A DNA stretch of 64,000 nucleotides from a virus, in IMG/VR virus record IMGVR_UViG_3300044825_001821, positions 108,440 to 172,439 of that record; one strand, given 5' to 3'. Positions 61,928 through 64,000 of the stretch are shown here, piece after piece. Numbering within the stretch: position 1 is the first letter of the stretch; every line of letters begins with the position of its first letter. Under the pieces are notes generated by a model. The model ran no database searches, was not told where the DNA came from, and worked only from the letters and a program-made list of their open reading frames with translations. A program made the position numbers and the translations under genes.

Positions 61928-62643
61928 ATCTTGTTATTTGCATGGCGGGTTACAACACCCGCTTTCATGACGTTGGTTTTGATATTCCAAAGTATCTGTT
62001 GCCTTGGAATGGTAAGACAATCATTCATGATATCATAAAGAATCTACACACAGATTGCCGTGTGCTTCTTGTTGCGAACAAACGTGATGTTTATTTTCAA
62101 GATCAACTTCTTGAAACGATTGCACCTTTTGATTTGAATGAAAAGAATATTCTGTATATTGGTGACACAAAAGGCCAAGCACATACAGCAGCGATTGGTA
62201 TTGATTATCTGAATCATCCAGAGTTGCCAACTTTCATTCACAACGGAGACACGATTGTGACTGGTCGTAATTTGAAATCGATAAGTGAAATGTTGGCTTA
62301 TCCATATACAGCATATGTTGATGTATTCATTGGCAACTCACCAAAATATTCTTATGTTCGTGCATATGAAGGCGTCGTTACAGAAATAGTTGAGAAGAAA
62401 CAGATATCGCCATACGCATCATCAGGCCTGTATGGCTTTGAATCTGGCAATAGATATCTTGAATACTACAACAAACTTCATTCGGATGACGAACTTTATA
62501 TTTCAAATGTAATTCAGAGTATGATTGCAGATGATAAGTCTGCGTTCATGAATGGTTTAGCAACAAATCAAGAAACAATTGTTTTAGGTAGTCCACAAGA
62601 ATATGGTATTGAAGTAGCAAGACAAACATTGGGTGCGAAATGA
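61915..62643 (+). CDS. Sugar-phosphate nucleotidyltransferase
   Basis: 242 residues. NLVICMAGYNTRFHDVGFDI, then PKYLLPWNGKTIIHDII, is the nucleotidyltransferase (NTP_transferase) start with an altered GxGxRF loop. FIHNGDTIV is the product-site motif and YASSGLYGFESG lies late. Expected to activate a sugar or cyclitol phosphate. Coupled to the kinase-like gene by ATGA. Confidence 0.82.
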   Translation: MAEVNLVICMAGYNTRFHDVGFDIPKYLLPWNGKTIIHDIIKNLHTDCRVLLVANKRDVYFQDQLLETIAPFDLNEKNILYIGDTKGQAHTAAIGIDYLNHPELPTFIHNGDTIVTGRNLKSISEMLAYPYTAYVDVFIGNSPKYSYVRAYEGVVTEIVEKKQISPYASSGLYGFESGNRYLEYYNKLHSDDELYISNVIQSMIADDKSAFMNGLATNQETIVLGSPQEYGIEVARQTLGAK

Positions 62644-63605
62644 AAACGATTGAACTTAAAGGTGGCTCACTGAGCAAAACTTATTGGATACCAGACCAGA
62701 ACATTGTTCGTAAAGAAATATCACGCACGAAGAATCGTGAATATGGTTTTGTTCGTTGGTATTCACAGTTGATGAAACTGCAACACTTCAATCAGATTTA
62801 TCCTGGTCTGTTTCCAGAAGTTGTTGCTATTGGTTCTACTGGTGTTGATGCATGGTTTGATTTAAAATATCTAGAAGGATTTCGTGATATCAAATCTATT
62901 CTGAGTGGTGAACCACTCAAAGAAGAAACAATATTCAAAATCAGTAAAGCAGTATGGAAAGGTTTGAACACAATACATTCTTTTGGTAGAACGCCAATTT
63001 CTGGAGCGCCATCACTTTACTTCCGTGAAGAGATACATCAAAAGTTGATGGATGCATTGAAGATACCAGCATTTGGTGAATTCTTCGAAAAAGGTAATTA
63101 TTGGTTAAACAGTAAAGAAGTAATTGGTCTTACTGGCACACTAGCAATTCATGGTCCTGTGTATGAATTCTTTTCAAATTTAGAAAATGATGATGAGTGT
63201 AACATTCATGGCAATCCTACATTAGAAAACATCATGTATTCTTTTGAAGAGGACCGTGTAATGTTCATTGACACATACGAAGAAAGTATGTGGAACACAA
63301 AATATCTTGATTATGCACAAGTTCTTCAGTGTTCACGTAGTCATTATGGTTTCATCAATGATCGTGATATTCGTGTAGTCGGAAATGACTTCTTCAATCC
63401 AAATACAATACCAAGTAACTTTGAAGTATTCAACAACCACTTCATGTCCGAACTGCCAGAAGATAAAATGAAACTTATAGATATATTGGAAGCATCACAA
63501 TTTATTCGTATGCTTCCATTCAAATTAATTGCTGGCGATATAAACAAAGCAAGATATTTTTATGTACATGCGGCAAAATTGTTTCATGAGGCTTTAGATG
63601 AGTGA
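62640..63605 (+). CDS. Kinase-like protein (APH/choline kinase fold) with HGN in place of HGD
   Basis: 321 residues. CNIHGNPTLENIMYSFEE and VMFIDTYEE align with the Brenner (HGDxxxxN) and DFG-like motifs of aminoglycoside/sugar kinases. The catalytic Asp is Asn here. LKYLEGFRDIKSIL marks the hinge. In this cluster it would phosphorylate a sugar or cyclitol, or be a non-catalytic relative. Overlaps the neighbouring genes at both ends. Confidence 0.65.
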   Translation: MKTIELKGGSLSKTYWIPDQNIVRKEISRTKNREYGFVRWYSQLMKLQHFNQIYPGLFPEVVAIGSTGVDAWFDLKYLEGFRDIKSILSGEPLKEETIFKISKAVWKGLNTIHSFGRTPISGAPSLYFREEIHQKLMDALKIPAFGEFFEKGNYWLNSKEVIGLTGTLAIHGPVYEFFSNLENDDECNIHGNPTLENIMYSFEEDRVMFIDTYEESMWNTKYLDYAQVLQCSRSHYGFINDRDIRVVGNDFFNPNTIPSNFEVFNNHFMSELPEDKMKLIDILEASQFIRMLPFKLIAGDINKARYFYVHAAKLFHEALDE

Positions 63606-64000
63606 TGAGTTTATGATGGACTATGACAAGTTCAAACGAACTTGGAAAGTAAAAACAGAACTACCAGTAGAATTCAAATTAACATATTCGGCTGACATAT
63701 TTAATCCGAGTAACCAAGATATAGCAAATTTATCCAATAGTCATCGTAGAGTGATTGTGATAGATACTGAAGTTTGGGATTTATATAAATCAAAAATCGA
63801 TGAATATTTTGGTGTCACAAAACTTGAATCACAAATACTGATTATTGACTGTAAAGAAGAAAACAAGAACTGGAAAAATGTAGATGAAATTGTCACCTTT
63901 TTTGAAAAACAGGGAGTTCTTCGTCGTGAAAAGATTATCGCCATTGGTGGTGGTGTTCTCCTTGACATTGTTGGGTTTGCTTGCAGCATATATCGTCGTG
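63598..64000 (+). CDS. Sugar-phosphate cyclase (dehydroquinate synthase/EEVS superfamily), 3' end outside window
   Basis: The first 134 codons are visible, from ATG 63598 overlapping the kinase-like stop. FKRTWKVKTELPVEFKLTYS and RRVIVIDTEVWDLYKSKIDE precede the NAD-binding IIAIGGGVLLDIVGFACSIY. That loop and the long N-terminal strand pattern look like sedoheptulose-7-phosphate cyclases (EEVS type) more than shikimate-pathway AroB. It would make a C7 cyclitol feeding the kinase and nucleotidyltransferase beside it. Confidence 0.75.
   Translation, partial: MSDEFMMDYDKFKRTWKVKTELPVEFKLTYSADIFNPSNQDIANLSNSHRRVIVIDTEVWDLYKSKIDEYFGVTKLESQILIIDCKEENKNWKNVDEIVTFFEKQGVLRREKIIAIGGGVLLDIVGFACSIYRR

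Noticed and set aside
1-64000. tRNA genes
   Set aside because: Gaps between genes are too short, and no cloverleaf or TTCGA-type arm was seen by eye; a tRNA-finding program would settle it.

Overview
The window is one continuous stretch of a T4-like myovirus genome, probably from an aquatic phage. Essentially every gene lies on the + strand, and neighbours overlap by a few bases (ATGA, TAATG). The order 13-14-15-16-17-18-19-20-67-68-21-22-23 follows that of T4. The replication set 45-44-62-regA-43, uvsX, 41, 46/47, uvsY, uvsW and the late sigma factor 55 is also present. The DNA is AT-rich by eye. No photosynthesis genes and no tRNA genes were seen. Perfect TTGACA-17-TATAAT promoters and LPS-type sugar genes suggest a heterotrophic Gram-negative (proteobacterial) host, but the host cannot be fixed from sequence alone. 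Both window ends cut through genes.

Layout. 1-8.1 kb: tail-fibre or adhesin-type structural genes, including heptad and decapeptide repeat proteins. 8.1-22.9 kb: neck, tail, terminase, portal, prohead core, protease, scaffold, major capsid and tail terminator genes, with a Dps-like gene between the two terminase genes. 22.9-25.7 kb: uvsY, a DUF2452 gene, uvsW and an Sm-like gene. 25.7-30.5 kb: sugar and oxygenase genes with gene 55 among them. 30.5-33.3 kb: 47/46. 33.3-38.4 kb: an overlapping accessory operon with two Fe(II)/2-oxoglutarate (2OG) oxygenase-like genes, peptide deformylase, an acetyltransferase-like plus beta-hydroxylase-like protein, a PLP enzyme and a DNA methyltransferase-like protein. 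38.4-44.1 kb: CobT-like, CobS-like, DUF262-HNH and winged-helix genes. These are read from strong sigma70 promoters, three of which are physically merged with the hairpin that ends the previous gene. 44.1-57.3 kb: replication core. 57.3-60.4 kb: a nuclease-like gene, a KxDG nucleotidyltransferase-like gene, an A-type Fe-S carrier and a candidate capsid-internal protein. 60.4-64 kb: glycosyltransferases, a sugar nucleotidyltransferase, a kinase-like protein and a truncated sugar-phosphate cyclase of the dehydroquinate synthase/EEVS family.

How it works together. Early sigma70 promoters should drive the 38-44 kb block and, through extended -10 promoters, parts of the replication cluster. Gp55 with the gp45 clamp should then switch transcription to TATAAATA-type late promoters in front of structural genes. 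The items most worth a second look are the merged terminator-promoters, an H-type pseudoknot in the leader of the winged-helix gene, the PLP enzyme/methyltransferase cassette, proteins that look targeted into the capsid, and the cyclitol-type sugar cluster at the right edge.
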